Source: Scylla paramamosain (Eukaryota > Arthropoda > Malacostraca > Decapoda > Portunidae). From it: DNA of 64,000 nucleotides. The translations under genes were made by a program, and so were the position numbers. Positions 13,290 through 25,019 of the stretch are shown here, in pieces (positions within the stretch are counted from its first letter, which is position 1; every line of letters starts with the position of its first letter). Under the pieces are notes generated by a model. It ran no database searches, was not told the origin of the DNA, and worked only from the letters and a program-made list of their open reading frames with translations. The stretch lies in assembly GCF_035594125.1 (NCBI RefSeq), contig NC_087173.1, forward strand, positions 2,578,986 to 2,642,985. Reading direction: 5' to 3'.

Positions 13290-14070
13290 AACGTTGACAT
13301 CCAGATATGGACGGACATAAAAACAGAGACAATAGTGGAATTATGAAAAATAAATGGACGAGATATTGGTTAATGCTTGACCTTTACAGGATTTGCAAGG
13401 ATTTGATTACTAGGGAAGAGAAAAAGAGCGATGAGGGATAGAGAGAGAAAAAATAACACTCAACGAATGAAAGTCATGAAAATGAAAAATAGGAAAGACA
13501 TTAGAAATAAATGGAGTATGTATGTAATAGAGACGGTACCTGCAGTGACCATTATAGCTCATATGAAAGCATAGGATGTTAATAGAAAGACAGTGATTCA
13601 TAAACACTATACGATTTACTTTAATTCAGTAAAAGTTTAACATAATAAGATACGCTTAATATTGGTCAAGTGTCTTCAATACTTTTAACACAGAACACAG
13701 CAAGAGTATATGAAATAAACAGAGGACTGTAAATTTGATGCATAGTCTCTTTAAGACTTGATGCAGTTCAATATGAACCTAAGATACTATGAAAAGATAA
13801 CTGCCGATAATACCCACAATAGCTTTACTGAGAAAATAAAAAATAAAAAATAAATAAATAATGAATAAATAAAAAAATAAAAAAATAACTAAATAAAATA
13901 AATAAATAAATAAAAAAAAATGTATAGTTTAATGCATAACTTTTACAGTACATACTGAAACTCAAGAACAGATTAAGACGACGAACCATAAAAGTGTATA
14001 ACAAAACACGGATGACTACAGCTTGATGCATAATCTCTATACGACCTACTGTAACTCAAGGTCCTCAGGC
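13290..14070. repeat. irregular degenerate tandem array
   Basis: The phrase TTGATGCATARTCTCTWTAMGACYTACTGTAACTCA is recognisable near 13371, 13592, 13736, 13927 and 14021. Spacing is uneven (about 95-220 bp), partly because an AAAT-rich expansion (13838-13920) separates two units. It is old and non-coding in appearance. Confidence 0.6.
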
Positions 14071-14109
14071 ACTAAGTAATTACGACTATTGGTAAAGCGC
14101 CCAACAGAG

Positions 14110-14282
14110 GTGAGTGGTCACGTGTTTTACATCCTGTGACGTCACCTTTCCCACATCACCATTCGAGGGAACTGCGGCTCTGCAGCGGAGAGGGAAAATG
14201 AAGGTTATCGCCAATCAGATCCCTTTCAAAACTGAGGGGAGACTTTGGTAGAAGCAGCCCGATTTTGATTGGCCAATTGAGC
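14110..14282. promoter_or_regulatory. candidate promoter-like cluster (E-box, CRE, CCAAT)
   Basis: Seen within 170 bp: CACGTG at 14119-14124, a perfect CRE TGACGTCA at 14137-14144, CCAATCAG near 14211, and a palindromic ATTGGCCAAT at 14268-14277. Known: these are binding sites for USF/bHLH, CREB/ATF and NF-Y factors and often co-occur in TATA-less promoters. Inferred: a possible promoter or enhancer. No coding exon or TATA box is evident next to it. Confidence 0.35.
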
Positions 14283-14400
14283 TCTTCAGAAACTCTACAC
14301 CCTAAACTCCCTCACCCCCTTCCCCTCACATACACTCACCCAAGAAAACAGTGGGGAAACAAAACTTGAACCCTCTGCTCCTGGTGAAGAGAGGATGAGG

Positions 14401-14480
14401 GATGCTGTGATGATGATGGTGGTGATGGTGGTGGTGGTAGTGGTGGTGGTGGTGATGGTGGTGGTGGTGGCGGTGGCGGT
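14401..14480. repeat. imperfect (GGT)n/(GAT)n
   Basis: GGT and GAT trinucleotides are interspersed. Thr-rich frames over it are spurious. Confidence 0.9.
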
Positions 14481-14554
14481 GAGTCTAATGAGAGAATTGT
14501 GGCTTTGTTCTGTCATGATATGGGATAAATAATGAAATGTGTGATTGACTGACT

Positions 14555-14658
<104 letters not shown>

Positions 14659-14806
14659 ATCTCACACCCAAACAAAACTTCCTTCCATCCGATTTCAACT
14701 CCAGCCAAACACAAGAACGAGACGAAAGACAAACACGTGAGATTGCCTACGTATATCACCTGGCACGTCCCTTCACTCTCCTCGGGGCACGGGGATGTGA
14801 GATAAG

Positions 14807-15027
14807 CCATATTCAGAAACGCTTTGCTCTCTTACCACGGCTGTTTTCAAAGGACACACAGATGATTACTCGTATTCTCAAGACCGTTTCTCCTGCTAAT
14901 AATGTAGAAATCTTGTTAATCTGTCACTAGAACCGTAAAAGCACATTAAAATCAGTGTAATTTCAACTACATCAGAGTCTTTTGAATGTAGTGGAGGTGC
15001 GGCGCAGGAGTGCTTTAGAATACAGTC
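14807..15027 (+). mobile_element. MITE-like element, copy 1
   Basis: This ~220-bp unit begins ATATTCAGAAACGCTTTGCT and ends with GTGCTTTAGAATACAGTC. The reverse complement of its end (GACTGTATTCTAAAGCAC) resembles its start, so it has short imperfect terminal inverted repeats. The interior holds TTTTCAAAGGACACACAGAT and ATCTTGTTAATCTGTCACTAG. The same order of landmarks recurs at 43271-43483, 59524-59743, 59186-59404 (inverted) and in part near 54775-54862. It has no coding capacity. It could alternatively be an uncharacterised SINE, but no tRNA-like head or tail is seen. Confidence 0.75.
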
Positions 15028-15202
15028 AATAATAAGCAGGTCGGTGAGGCGGGGTGGGGAGGAATGAGGTATAAATCATTAGCGATGCAATCTTGTCGCG
15101 TTACACCGGTGGAAAAGACGCCAGTGTGTTGCATTATATTATAGGTTGGCTTAGGTGAGGGATTCCTTCTTTAGCGTGGAAGCCATGTATTATGTGGACT
15201 GC

Positions 15203-15238
<36 letters not shown>

Positions 15239-15920
15239 AACCAAACGCTTCATTTCTCTTTTCCTCCGCTTCGTCACTTTCCTCTTGTACTCCTTCACGT
15301 ACTTCTCTCCTTCTTTCTTTCCCTTCTTTTTTATCAGTTCACCATTTCTTTTACATTCCTTCATCACACCACCACCACCACCACCACCTCGATCACCAAA
15401 AACAAAATACAGACAAATAACAGTAAGCTTTCCATTTCACTCATGCATGGCAAACACTGAACCTAATGCATGTCTGGTACCAGCTGGTGGTATGTTGCTT
15501 GTGTTGTGTTGCATTGCTGAGTTGTCATGCATGGTGCACTCGTGTTTCGCTGCCTCGATCATCCTCACTTTACGGTTTGCAAGCTTAATGTAACCAGGGC
15601 AAAATTAATCTTATGCGTTTCTGCCGGAAGCGTCTAACTTGATCTTCAATCTGTACTGAGGCTTTCACGCTAGAGAGGTGAGGAGCGTGCAACATTACGG
15701 GTCACATCATGAGGGTGCTTCAAAGGGAAATCCAGGTGACAGTGGGTGATGCTAACTACTGTTCTGCATTAGTGACTCTGTTAATAACTCTTCTGACTGT
15801 TCATCTGTCTATCTGTCTCTCGATTTATCTATTTATATATGTCTGTCATGGTTCACAAACACAGGCATCTACCTATTGGACTGTCTATGTATTTATCTAC
15901 CTCTCTACTCTCGTGACTAT

Positions 15921-15923
<3 letters not shown>
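15028..15923. other. mostly single-copy with small CT and CAC runs
   Basis: Holds a CT run at about 15208-15235, a CAC run near 15366-15390, and otherwise ordinary sequence. No gene was recognised. Confidence 0.5.

Positions 15924-16008
<85 letters not shown>
15924..16008. repeat. (CA)n microsatellite
   Basis: A perfect CA run of about 42 units. Confidence 0.97.
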
Positions 16009-16012
<4 letters not shown>

Positions 16013-16065
16013 TCAGTAAAACGCCCTCAATAAAACTGTCACCATTTCTCATCCTCACAATTTAA

Positions 16066-16226
16066 AGGAAAGGAACAGGAAGGAACAGGAAGAGGAGTGA
16101 AAAGACGTAAGGGAGGGATGGTCAGGCAGAGGTGAAGAGGGAGGATGAGATAGGAAGAGACGGGGAAGGGAGGACAGGGAGGGGCGCGGGGAGGAGAGGG
16201 GCACGGGGAGGGGCAGCAAGGGGGGA
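16066..16226 (+). repeat. G-rich polypurine tract with quadruplex potential
   Basis: A/G-rich throughout. From about 16162 to 16226 there are at least seven runs of three or more G separated by short loops, which satisfies the usual G-quadruplex pattern on the + strand. Confidence 0.75.
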
Positions 16227-16354
16227 TATACACACACTCAGCTGGTGCGGCGGTGCTTCTCCTCTCCGCCGCTAAAATAGTTTGCCGATTCGTTCCTCAG
16301 GTGGGCAATTTTCAATTTAGTTCGCCAGGTACATTATTGGAAACCCATCAGAAA

Positions 16355-16600
16355 AGTGGTAGTGACGGTGGTGGCGGCGGTGGTGGTGGTGGTGGTTGTT
16401 AGGAATGTGAAGCTGTGTTAGTACTGGTGGTGATAGTGGTGGTGGTGATGGAAGTGCTATTAGTGACAACAGTAGTAGTGGTGGTGGTAGTGAATAAGTT
16501 GTTGGTATAAGTGATGCAAGTGGTGGTGAATAGCTGAAGATGGAAGTGTAGTAGGTGGTGGTGGTGGCGGTGGTGGTGGTGGTGGTGGTGGGAGCGGAGG
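16355..16600. repeat. cryptic (GGT)/(AGT) trinucleotide region
   Basis: GGT, AGT and GAT triplets with many interruptions. The densest GGT runs are near 16372-16396 and 16555-16592. Confidence 0.85.
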
Positions 16601-16717
16601 CAAGTGCTTCAGATAATGCTTCCTATTGTGTGTTTCAAGAGTAGTGTGTGTAGGAGGAGCGTGTAAAGGCGCCGTGTCATGTCTGAAGCTCTCGTTTGCA
16701 CTGCTGCGGGTCTTCTG

Positions 16718-16720
<3 letters not shown>

Positions 16721-16766
<46 letters not shown>
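16721..16766. repeat. (GT)n microsatellite
   Basis: A perfect GT run of about 23 units. Confidence 0.97.
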
Positions 16767-16767
<1 letters not shown>

Positions 16768-17095
16768 TTGATTTACGTAAACTTACAAGCTAAATACTAC
16801 GATGATAAACTGATGCGTTATTCAACCCTTAAAATTATCTACGAGAAACATACGAGCATGAAAAGTAAACAAGTACACACACAACAAACTTACACAGTAA
16901 ATATTCAGAAAGACACAACGATACTAAATCCATCCTTAAGTATCCCCAAACAACGTACAAGTATAAAAAAGTAAACAAGTCCACAACCATAACACAAACC
17001 ACACCAATAACAACTAACACTCAATAACAAACCACAAACTACAGGACAACGCAAATCCACCAATCAAATCACTAGTCTATACAACACAACATAAT
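16767..17095. repeat. AC-rich segment with a two-copy ~105 bp duplication
   Basis: The phrase AAAAGTAAACAAGTACACA near 16860 recurs as AAAAGTAAACAAGTCCACA near 16967. The surrounding sequence is also similar. Confidence 0.5.

Positions 17096-17121
<26 letters not shown>
17096..17121. repeat. short (CT)n
   Basis: About 12 CT units. Confidence 0.95.
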
Positions 17122-17128
<7 letters not shown>

Positions 17129-17529
17129 CGCTGCCTCCTTCCTGCAGTGCTTCCCATTAGTGGAATCAGAGGAACTCATCCCAAGAGTAACACCCACGCC
17201 AGACAGAAAGGGAAGTCACGAGGGAGAGATGCTACACCTCCCCACATCCCTCCACCCACTTCTATCTGCCTCTGCCTTGCCTCTGCCTCGCCTCTGCCTC
17301 TTCATCAAAGCTGAGTGACAGGGCAGGACTGGCAGGGGTGTGTCAGTTTATAAGCTCGCAGAAAATAACCCTTAAAAATAATCAATGGTTTATCAGTGTC
17401 TCTCTCTCTTTCAAGCAGTGCTACATATCTTTCTCCTCTCAATCTCACCATACTCTCCACTCTCTTCTCTCTCTCTAGCATCACCTGAATCGAGGAATGG
17501 TGAAAGGGGTGCAAAGAATAAAAATCGTG
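17122..17529. other. single-copy sequence, nothing recognised
   Basis: Includes a short CTCTGCCT-type repeat near 17268-17300. No gene is seen. Confidence 0.4.
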
Positions 17530-18080
<551 letters not shown>

Positions 18081-18207
18081 GAAAAACTAACTTGAATGTA
18101 TACTCGGGAGGTGATTGAAGTAAATTTCCACTGGGATGAAGTAAATTGCAGTTGAGAGTTTATGCAAGATTACGGGAGAAGGAAGCTGCTTGGAAATTAA
18201 AGTTGGG

Positions 18208-18356
<149 letters not shown>

Positions 18357-19930
18357 CATGGCGAAAGGATGAAGGAGGAGATGAGAAAGAGAAAGGGAGA
18401 GAAGATAGCAAAGAGGAGAGAAGAAAGGAAAGCAAGGAGAAGATTAAAATAAGTAAAGGAGAGGGAGGAAGAGATGAAAGTTGAGATGATAGTAGATGTG
18501 AGAGGAGGAAGAGGAAAAGGAAAGATATTAAAAGGGAGAAGAGGGGTAAGGATAAGAAGGGTGAAAAGAAGATGAAAGAAGACGAGAGAAGAGGATACGA
18601 AACGAGAGAAAAAATATTGCACGAATAACGATGGTAAGAGAAATATATAACGAAATGTATGCAAAGAAAAGAAAAACAAAAATAGAAATAAATAAATAAT
18701 AAATAGAAATCGGGGCAACAAAAACACGACTAAAAAAAAAAAAAACAAAACAACACAAAAGCAAAAATATTTTCCCTAAGAAAATATGTTAAAGAAAAAA
18801 ACAGGAAAGAAAATAACATGAAGGTGGAAACTGAGGTGAAGAGGAAAAATGGAAATTATTAAGAGATAAAATCAAGACACCGTACAAAGAAGAAAAAAAA
18901 AAGAAAAAGAAAAAAACACACAAATAAAAAAAAATATTCTCTTAACCAAATACAAAGAAGAAAAACTGGAATGAAAAATAATAGGAAAGTGAAAACGGAG
19001 GTGAAGCAGAAAAGTGAAGATTATTAGAAGATAGAAAGCAAGAGGAAGATGAATGGAAAGTGCGTGGCTTCTGAAAACGAGCGGGAGAGAAGAACCAACA
19101 CCTTACCAGCGGCTGAGAGGAGAGGTGTGTGTTAGGAAACCATAAATATAACACAGCAACGAGGCCGACATACGAGGAATAAGAAAAATATACTCCGAAA
19201 AATGAGAAGAGTGAGAAAGTGTAAGGTGAGCAGTAATGAACAGATAAGTAAATAAATAGGTAAACAGAGATATAAGTAAGATCAATGGGAATATGATATG
19301 TATAAACAGAAAACGTAAATTAGAATTACGAACATAAAAAAAGAACACAGATAATTAGGTGAATACATTGATGAATAAATATGAGATAAATAAATACATA
19401 AATATACAAATAAATAATAGGTAAATAAGAATTCAAGAACATTTGAGGAACAATAAATTAAATAGGAAATGATACGGTAAATAAATAGATAAATGAATGA
19501 AAAATCAGGAAGATAAGAGAAACAGCAACATAAATAAGTGAACAGGTTAATAAGAACCACGAGGAATATAAGAGGAAAAGTAAATAAGTGAATAAACAAA
19601 CAATAAAATAAGGAATGAAAAAAAACCGCGATAAAAAAAAAAACTTTGAAGGAGCAACAAACCAGACGAACGAGAAAACTAAAAACAAACAAACAAAAAA
19701 ACAAACAAACAAACAAATAAACAAGCTAGAAGAGAAGGAAGGGAGAGAAAAGAAGAAAACAAACAAAAAAATACTGAAAATTAAACAGTAGGAGATAGAC
19801 GCAGGAAATATAGATGGGATAAACAAGAGCAACAGCAACAGAGAAGCAGAATATTCCCGTGAGTTATGAGGGACGCTGTTTCTCTTCCCTGAGTATTACT
19901 GCGAACTATTGGACAAAAATATGAAGCTAC
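18357..19930. repeat. long A- and purine-rich region with tandem duplications
   Basis: About 1.5 kb with strong A/G bias on the + strand, dominated by GAAAA, AAATAAAT and GGAGAG words. A ~165-bp duplication is visible: AAATATTTTCCCTAAG...GAAACTGAGGTGAAG near 18763-18840 and AAATATTCTCTTAACC...AAAACGGAGGTGAAG near 18931-19005. Numerous Phe/Ser/Leu-rich frames on the - strand are compositional shadows. Confidence 0.7.
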
Positions 19931-19949
19931 AAAGAGTCCAGTTACTATC

Positions 19950-20120
19950 ACATGGAGGAGGAGGAGGAGGAGGAGGAGGAGGAGGAGGAGGAGGAAGAGG
20001 AGGAGGAGAATCGATAAGAAAAAATGAGACAATAATACAAGGAAAACTGAGATAATACTGAAGAGGGAGGAGGAGGAGGAGGAGGAGGAGGAGGAGGAGG
20101 AGGAGGAGGAGGAGGAGGAG

Positions 20121-20155
<35 letters not shown>

Positions 20156-20290
20156 AGAAGAAGAGGAAAACCGATAAGAAAAAAAAATGACACGATAATA
20201 CAAGGAAAACTGAGAGATAATGCAGAAGAGGAAGGACGAAAAAGAGGAGAAGGAAGAGGAGGAAGAGGAAGAAGAGGAAGAAGACTTAAC
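19950..20290. repeat. (GGA)n blocks alternating with a duplicated ~65 bp unit
   Basis: (GGA)n at about 19957-20009, then a spacer containing CGATAAGAAAAAATGAGACA and ATAATACAAGGAAAACTGAG. A second (GGA)n follows at 20068-20150, then the same spacer again near 20171-20225. This is a two-copy compound repeat of about 155 bp. Confidence 0.8.
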
Positions 20291-20989
20291 AAATACACAC
20301 TTACGAGCAACAGTTAAGTTTCCAACCGATTAATTTGGGGGCACTGTTCTATTTCACTTCACGATCGAATTTAGCTGCGAATTTCTTAAGCAATCCATCT
20401 GTGCAAGTATCGAACGAATAACGAGGAGGAGCATCAGCCACACCAGGAGAAAGAACATGCCTCTCGCCTCTCACAGGACCCTCATTAATTAGACCCTGAA
20501 GTGTTTGTCTCAAAGGGTCATTAGCGAGAACTTGAATTAATGACGAGGCTTTGGAAGATTGTTATTGTCGTTGTTGCTGCTGCTGCTGCTCTTGTTGTTG
20601 TTGTTGGTGGTATTGTGGTTGTATTATGGGTAAAAAAAAAAGAAGTATCGGTTCATAAGGGGTCCGATGAATACCGTAAAAATTCGTTCAACTTCTCGTC
20701 TCACATTAAGTTTTCGTTTCCTTCGTTCTATAGTAAATTTTTTTTTTCAGTCATAGTACATTCATATCTTAACACACAAATACATTAAGGACAAGAGCAT
20801 ATGTAAGTGACAGCGCGTATACATTTCCATCCCTCCTGACAACACGGCCACAGTACGTTCCCTTGACATGAGAGCAAAGCCTCAGACGTACCCGGGAGCC
20901 AAAGCCACCTCGGTCCCCGGGAGGTCACGAAGCCAAGTCCAAACCCAAATCCGTCTTCAGAATCAGGTAATAACTCGACATGACGGCAG
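20291..20989. other. single-copy segment with TGC/TTG stub
   Basis: Contains a TGC/TTG run near 20572-20606. Otherwise ordinary sequence with no recognised gene. Confidence 0.45.
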
Positions 20990-21440
20990 CCAATTTGACT
21001 CGACTCACCTGCCAGTCTTCCCCTCCCCCCTTAACCTTCCCATCCCTCAGCAAGTCGATTTAAACCCCCAGACACTTTCCTCTCCCACTAATAATCTTCC
21101 TGGCACATTTCCTAGACACCCCTCTCTTCCCAAATGTTCTCCCACGGGACGATTTAAACTACCAGACATTTTCCTCTCCCCAGTATTCTCCCATGCCCTT
21201 CCTTTTCTCTCAACGCTCTGCAAGACACTCTTCTCCCCCCAAAAAAAGCAATTTAGACACCCCAGATACGTCTATCTCCCCAAATACCCCCTTAAAAATT
21301 GACTTAACACGGCAGTGAAGGCGATATAGAGCTTAAGACACTTCCCCCCCTCCCAGAAAGCATTATAAGCCACTATTCACACTTCTCACCCCTCCGTACT
21401 TCTCAGCAAGGCAATCCAAACCCCCAGGGAACTTTCGTGG
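20990..21440. repeat. degenerate tandem repeat, ~95 bp unit
   Basis: The motif TTTAAACCCCCAGACACTTT, followed by CCTCTCCC, recurs with divergence near 21058, 21152, 21250 and 21416. A 144-codon frame across the array is Pro/Ser-rich and attributed to the repeat. Confidence 0.6.
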
Positions 21441-21454
21441 TACACTCAACGCTC

Positions 21455-21625
21455 ACACAAGTACTATCGAATGCTATAAAAACGAAGCATTGGGGGAGCA
21501 TATCGTGTTATTGATGCTTGTAGTGTGCGTGTTGCTTAAGACGATCCAATGCTATAAAGAGCGAAGCAAAAGGTGAGTGTATTGTGTTTATCGCCTCCGT
21601 GATGGCAATAAAGTTAAGACAGTGT
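21455..21625. repeat. two-copy ~85 bp direct duplication
   Basis: ATCGAATGCTATAAAAACGA...GTGTTATTG near 21466 is repeated as ATCCAATGCTATAAAGAGCG...GTGTTTATCG near 21544. Confidence 0.7.
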
Positions 21626-21744
21626 AATACCTGGTGATAATCTTACGGAAACACCTGCATGGGATATTGGTCCAAATGGCGAGGTGTCATAAAGGTGATA
21701 AATGAGCAACGGACAGCCATTTGATTTATACTCGTATTCTTAAA

Positions 21745-22169
21745 CTCTCTCTCTCTCTCTCTCTCAGGTACCCTTGTCACGGCTCACCTCCACTTTCTCC
21801 CCTCCCTCTCAACCCTCCCTCTGCCCTCCTCCACCTCATCTTGAATCACCCGCCATCACCCGCCACGCCTCCTCCCTCATACCTTTCCTCGCTCCCCTTC
21901 ACCCTCACCTCCTGGGAAATAACCACGCCAGGACCTCGCTTATTTTCGGTTCCGGGCAATGCTGTCACACTGAGTGAAGAGGGAAGGAAAAAAAGGGTGC
22001 GTTTTTTTCCCTTCCTCTCCTCAACCGGATACGGAAAATTATGTGTGAGGGGAAATATCGTATTGATGCAAGCAACGTGGGTGTTTCGTGCTGAGTGTGT
22101 GAAGAACGTGGTGTGTATTAGGTGGAGGGTATATTTAAAGGTGGTGGTGGTGGTGGTGGTGGTGGTGGT
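21745..22169. other. pyrimidine-rich then G-rich segment bounded by (CT)n and (GGT)n
   Basis: A short CT run at about 21746-21766, C/T-rich sequence to about 21910, then ordinary sequence to a GGT run at 22140-22169. A 150-codon frame spanning it ends in Val read from the GGT run and is not supported as a gene. Confidence 0.5.
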
Positions 22170-22394
22170 CTAAGAGAGTCAAGAGGTAGTCAGTCATGAG
22201 TCTCATTTCTACGTTGCCTATCACTGGAATGCATATTCACTCCATCGCCTCATCTCCACTACTTTTAATTGGCTCCAGTGGAAGGTGTGTGATTCTTCAG
22301 GGACTTTTAATGATTTCAGTGATAGTTTAACGGTTCTTCTGCATGATCGCTCAAACAAACACTAAGAGAACCTGACTTATCATCTCTGCGGCCT

Positions 22395-22399
<5 letters not shown>

Positions 22400-22479
<80 letters not shown>
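22400..22479. repeat. (GA)n microsatellite
   Basis: GA run of about 39 units with one T interruption near 22461. Confidence 0.96.
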
Positions 22480-22570
22480 GACCGTAAGTGCCTTCAGGAA
22501 AATTTCACCCCACCAACTTTCCACTTACAAGATTTTCCCTCAAATTAATTCCCATCATGAAAAAAAATAT

Positions 22571-22740
22571 TAGGTTAGGTTGGGTTAAGTCAAGGTCAGT
22601 TTAGGTTAGGTTAGGTAAGGTAAGGTAAGGTGGAATTTGGAGGGACGAACAAACAGACAGATAGACAGACAAATATACATCCATCCATATATCCAAACAA
22701 ATAGACAGACAGACATACAAACAAACAGGCAGATATATTA
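22571..22740. repeat. TTAGG-like block followed by (CAGA)-like repeat
   Basis: TTAGG, TTGGG and TAAGG pentamers occur in tandem at 22571-22633. CAGACAGATAGACAGA-type cryptic tetranucleotide sequence follows to about 22740. Confidence 0.8.
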
Positions 22741-23029
22741 AGTAGCAGGAGAGAACAATATTTTTCATGTTTTTTTTTTTAACCTAATCCGTTCCATCAT
22801 CCTGTTTCAATTCTCTCCTGCTGTCCATAACTTCCTAATCCCCCAATGTAACCACGAGCTTCCCGTTAGTGGCCAGTCCTCGCTCATCTCTTAATCTACT
22901 CACTGTTTTTTTTTTAATGTCCCTTTATTTTTTTTTTTAGCTCAATTCCAATTCAGATTCATTTCGGTCGTGCAACTTTTTCCCCCCAAGCCATGTAGAT
23001 GTGGAAAATAAAGATGAATGGTACACAAG

Positions 23030-23035
<6 letters not shown>

Positions 23036-23120
<85 letters not shown>

Positions 23121-23175
23121 TAGGTCCCTCTCTTTCGCTCCCTCTCTCCTTCACTCCTTACCTCATTTCCTATCC

Positions 23176-23268
<93 letters not shown>
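23036..23268. repeat. two (CT)n tracts in a pyrimidine-rich block
   Basis: CT runs at 23036-23117 and 23181-23268 are separated by C/T-rich sequence. Pyrimidine bias continues to about 23405. Confidence 0.96.
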
Positions 23269-23272
<4 letters not shown>

Positions 23273-23587
23273 ACTCCGCTATTCCTATCCACGTCATTCA
23301 TTCCTCCTTACAACTTCCTCCGTCCATAAATTTACCCTCCCACCTCCTCACCCTCCCCTAGTACCCCTTCCTGTCTCTCTTCCACTCCCTCTCTCTTTCT
23401 CTCTCCGGTATACCTGCACCTGTGGGTTTCTCGGCTGGTCAGGTTGTCCACCGGAGCTCCCCTGAACATGACACGCAATTAATGGGCGAATCAAGTCGTG
23501 AAATGGCGCAGCTTATCTTTCTATTAATCATCAGATGTGAAGCTCCTGCGCCCTTGATGGATTACCAAACTTTGCTAACTAATTCTG

Positions 23588-23855
23588 AGAGTGTGTGTGT
23601 GAGAGAGAGTGAGAGGGTGAGTGTGAGTGAAATGTATAGTGGTAGTGAGAGGAGAGTATGGGAGAGGAAGGAGAGGGAGGGAGACTGGGAGAGGGAGAGA
23701 CTATAGAAGTGAGTTGAAATGAAACAGGTAGAAGCCTTGCAAAGCTATTGGGACAGGAGGAAATACCAGGACGAAGAGGAAGAGGAAGAGGAGGAGGAGG
23801 AGGAGGAAGAGGAGGAGGAGGAGGAGGAGGAGGAGGAGGAGGAGGACGAAGAAGG
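23588..23855. repeat. GAGT/GGAGA-rich block and (GGA)n
   Basis: GTGTGAGAGAG-type words at 23588-23700 and an imperfect GGA/GAA run at about 23776-23847. Confidence 0.88.
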
Positions 23856-23889
23856 AGGACATGGAGGAGACACATAATTATAAACACGA

Positions 23890-24270
23890 CTTAATTACGA
23901 GTATAAGCGATGATGTTGATGATAAAATAAGATAAAAAAAATAGTAAAAAGAAGGAAAATGAACCACGATTATAAACAATGTAGGAAAAAACCTAAAGAA
24001 AAAAAATGAACATTAATCAATATACGAGGAAACGATGGAAAATTACATTAAAAAAAAAAAAAAGATGAATGATGATATAATACAAGAAAAAAAATCAAGA
24101 AAAAAAAAACGAGGTGGCAAAGAAAAAAAAAAATAATGTACAAAAAAAAAAAAAAAAACAGACGATGAAGAGATCAGAGAAAGATGAATAAAAGTGAAAC
24201 AAATACGAGAAAGAAAAAAGTCAGAAAAAAACATACGAAAAAACAAAAATAAATAAATAAGGAAAAATAT
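23890..24270. repeat. A-rich low-complexity segment
   Basis: Repeated poly(A) runs and GATGAATGATGA-type words. No gene is seen. Confidence 0.6.
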
Positions 24271-24439
24271 CAGCTGGGGAAAGGTTAAGGCGGTCCGGGG
24301 CAGCGAGCATGAGGTGGAGCGGGAGGAGGTGGAGCGAGAGGAGGTCAATTTTTGGTGACATTTGTGGCTCTCATAAGGGTACGGGAAGCCTCGCCGGGAA
24401 GGGATGGACGGGAAGATCTCATTAAAGTTTCCTAGATTC

Positions 24440-24880
24440 GTTTACCGCAGTGCAAGGACCCGCCGGCAAGCAAGGCCAGGGTGTGGGGGCCAGGGTGAGT
24501 CAGGGTGATGGTCAGGATGAGTGCCAAAATGAGGGGCTGCAAGGGTAGGTGCAAGTGTGAGTGCCAGGGTGACAGGTGCTAAGGTGGATACAAGGATGAG
24601 TGACAAGGATGAGTGTCAAGGGTGGATGCCAGAATGAATGCCAGGGTGAGGCGTGCCAGGGTGAGAAGTGACAGGGTGATTGTTACGATAAGCAATACAA
24701 TGAGTGCCAGGGTGAGTGTTAAGAGTGACTGGGTAAGGAATGCCGTAATAAAGGGTGCCAAAGAAAGGATTCCCAGGATGAGGGGTGCCACAGTGAGGCT
24801 TGCAGAGTGTATCAGGGTGAAGAGTATCAGGGTGAAGAGATCCAGGGTGAAGAGGTCCAGGGTGAAGAGGGAAGGAGAGC
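24440..24880 (+). repeat. GTGCCAGGGTGAG minisatellite
   Basis: Short units of the GAGTGCCAGGGTGA type repeat with substitutions and length changes from about 24475 to 24870, at spacings of roughly 12-20 bp. Some units sit in phase as about 18 bp, so both strands carry open frames of six-residue pseudo-repeats. I attribute these to the repeat period, not to a protein. Confidence 0.8.
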
Positions 24881-24956
24881 AAAACTATATATACAAGGAA
24901 AATAAATGTCAGAGAGAAACGAAAAGGAAAACCAGGAAAGTGTAGTAAAGTTTTAG

Positions 24957-24993
24957 AAGAGGAGGAGGAGGAGGAGGAGGAGGAGGAGGAGGC
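24957..24993. repeat. (GGA)n
   Basis: About 11 GGA units. Confidence 0.95.
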
Positions 24994-25019
24994 GGCGAGA
25001 GTATCTTACAATTACTTCT

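Noticed and set aside
20868..21302. 144-codon + strand frame, Pro/Ser-rich
   Set aside because: It coincides with a degenerate ~95-bp tandem repeat. Openness follows from the repeat.
24613..24945. Repetitive secreted or collagen-like protein (HPGTPHPG pattern)
   Set aside because: The pattern is produced by the DNA minisatellite. Both strands are open and unit length drifts out of frame.
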